64,000 nucleotides of DNA from Poritiphilus sp965212595 (lineage in GTDB: Bacteria > Bacteroidota > Bacteroidia > Flavobacteriales > Flavobacteriaceae), in NCBI GenBank assembly GCA_965212595.1, contig CBDBVE010000005.1:124001-188000 (forward strand). The letters are read 5' to 3'. The notes below the pieces were generated by a model. That model was not told the origin of the DNA and searched no databases. It saw only the letters and a program-made list of their open reading frames with translations. Each line of letters opens with the position of its first letter. The stretch's first letter is position 1. The position numbers and the translations under genes were made by a program. Positions 63,510 through 64,000 of this stretch are shown here, piece by piece.

Positions 63510-64000
63510 TGAGAAAATTCTTAAAAAAAATAACTCATCCTTTTTTAAAGTTTGGCCTACGCCTATATTATTCAAAACCCAGACCTTATAGCTACGAAGG
63601 TATTAAGGTGGTAGTACATCCAGATGTTTTTCCTCCTCATCTTACACTCAGCACCAAAATTTTACTAGAATTCACAAAACAACTGCCTCTTAAAAACGCT
63701 ACTTTTTTAGAACTCGGCTGTGGTAGCGGAATTCTCTCACTGTATGCTGCTAAAAAGGGCGCGATTGTAACAGCGACAGATATCAACAAGCTTGCTTTGA
63801 AATATTTGGAAGAAGCTGCTAAAAAAAATGACCTCAAGCTTAATGTTCTTTACTCCGACCTTTTTTCGGCCCTTAAAAACCAGGATTTTGAATATATTCT
63901 TATCAACCCTCCCTACTATCCTAAAAACCCCACTAGCACCAAAGAAAAAGCCTGGTTCTGCGGTAAGAACCACGACTATTTTATAGCTCTTTTTAATCAG
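63509..64000 (+). CDS. Methyltransferase, N-terminal part (cut by window edge)
   Basis: The gene begins at the ATG overlapping the radical SAM stop (TGATG) and is open to the last base, 164 codons. ATFLELGCGSGILSLYAAKKG and ATDINKLALKYLEEA are SAM-binding motifs, and YILINPPYYPKNP is the NPPY catalytic motif of the PrmC/HemK and RsmC-type small-domain methyltransferases. Given the location, it probably acts on a cluster intermediate and not on rRNA or release factors, an inference. The C-terminus is outside the window. Confidence 0.88.
   Translation, partial: MRKFLKKITHPFLKFGLRLYYSKPRPYSYEGIKVVVHPDVFPPHLTLSTKILLEFTKQLPLKNATFLELGCGSGILSLYAAKKGAIVTATDINKLALKYLEEAAKKNDLKLNVLYSDLFSALKNQDFEYILINPPYYPKNPTSTKEKAWFCGKNHDYFIALFNQ

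Overview
The window looks like chromosomal DNA from a marine member of the Flavobacteriaceae (Bacteroidota). This rests on gene content and signals, not on a database search. The content includes an alternative complex III operon joined to an aa3-type oxidase, an IF-2 with a long N-terminal extension, a DUF2723 glycosyltransferase-like protein, a 7TM-AraC regulator, DUF2807 and DUF4242 proteins, and TAnnTTTG-type -7 promoter elements. Base composition is moderate to AT-rich. No phage, transposase, CRISPR array or rRNA was seen.

Layout. (1) 1-6.5 kb, minus strand: the 5' part of a beta-propeller sensor gene, a small lipoprotein, a beta-helix lipoprotein, a secreted DUF4242 protein and a broken DUF4242/cyclase-like/AraC regulator. 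A piece of a second DUF4242 gene lies just behind the beta-helix gene. (2) 6.6-14 kb: housekeeping and metabolic genes (cytochrome P450, ruvB, pckA, acyl-CoA oxidase, a DUF2807 protein). (3) 14.1-25.8 kb, minus strand: one respiratory operon, actA-actB-actC-actD-actE-actF-coxB-coxA. It would carry electrons from menaquinol through alternative complex III to cytochrome oxidase. (4) 26-31 kb: a SPOR-domain protein converges on the rimP-nusA-infB operon, whose leader holds a terminator-like hairpin. (5) 31-45 kb: mixed core genes (antiporter, tRNA-Gln, DUF2723 protein, a thioredoxin-fold protein with no active-site cysteines, AraC regulator, metallophosphoesterase, cutC, N-aspartyl-glucosaminidase, polA). 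(6) 45-64 kb: an accessory cluster that runs off the right edge.

The accessory cluster combines three B12-binding radical SAM enzymes, two methyltransferases, a nucleotidyltransferase-fold protein, two multispanning GT-C-like proteins, a GT2 transferase, a flippase-like protein, two sulfotransferase-like proteins, a carbamoyltransferase-DUF5989-SxtJ set, a 2OG-Fe(II) oxygenase, an SGNH hydrolase and a membrane-anchored protein with one CxxCH motif. Together they suggest assembly and heavy decoration (methylation, carbamoylation, sulfation, hydroxylation, acyl editing) of a cell-surface glycan or glycolipid. The product cannot be read from the sequence. This is the best candidate in the window for an undescribed system.

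Eight single-base frame breaks interrupt otherwise convincing genes: the propeller gene, the AraC regulator (two), ruvB, the SPOR gene, the CxxCH protein and the carbamoyltransferase (two). Seven are extra bases, several in homopolymers, and one hits the near-universal ruvB. Assembly or sequencing error is therefore the leading explanation, although real decay or phase variation cannot be excluded at individual sites. I annotated such genes across the break and state where it is.
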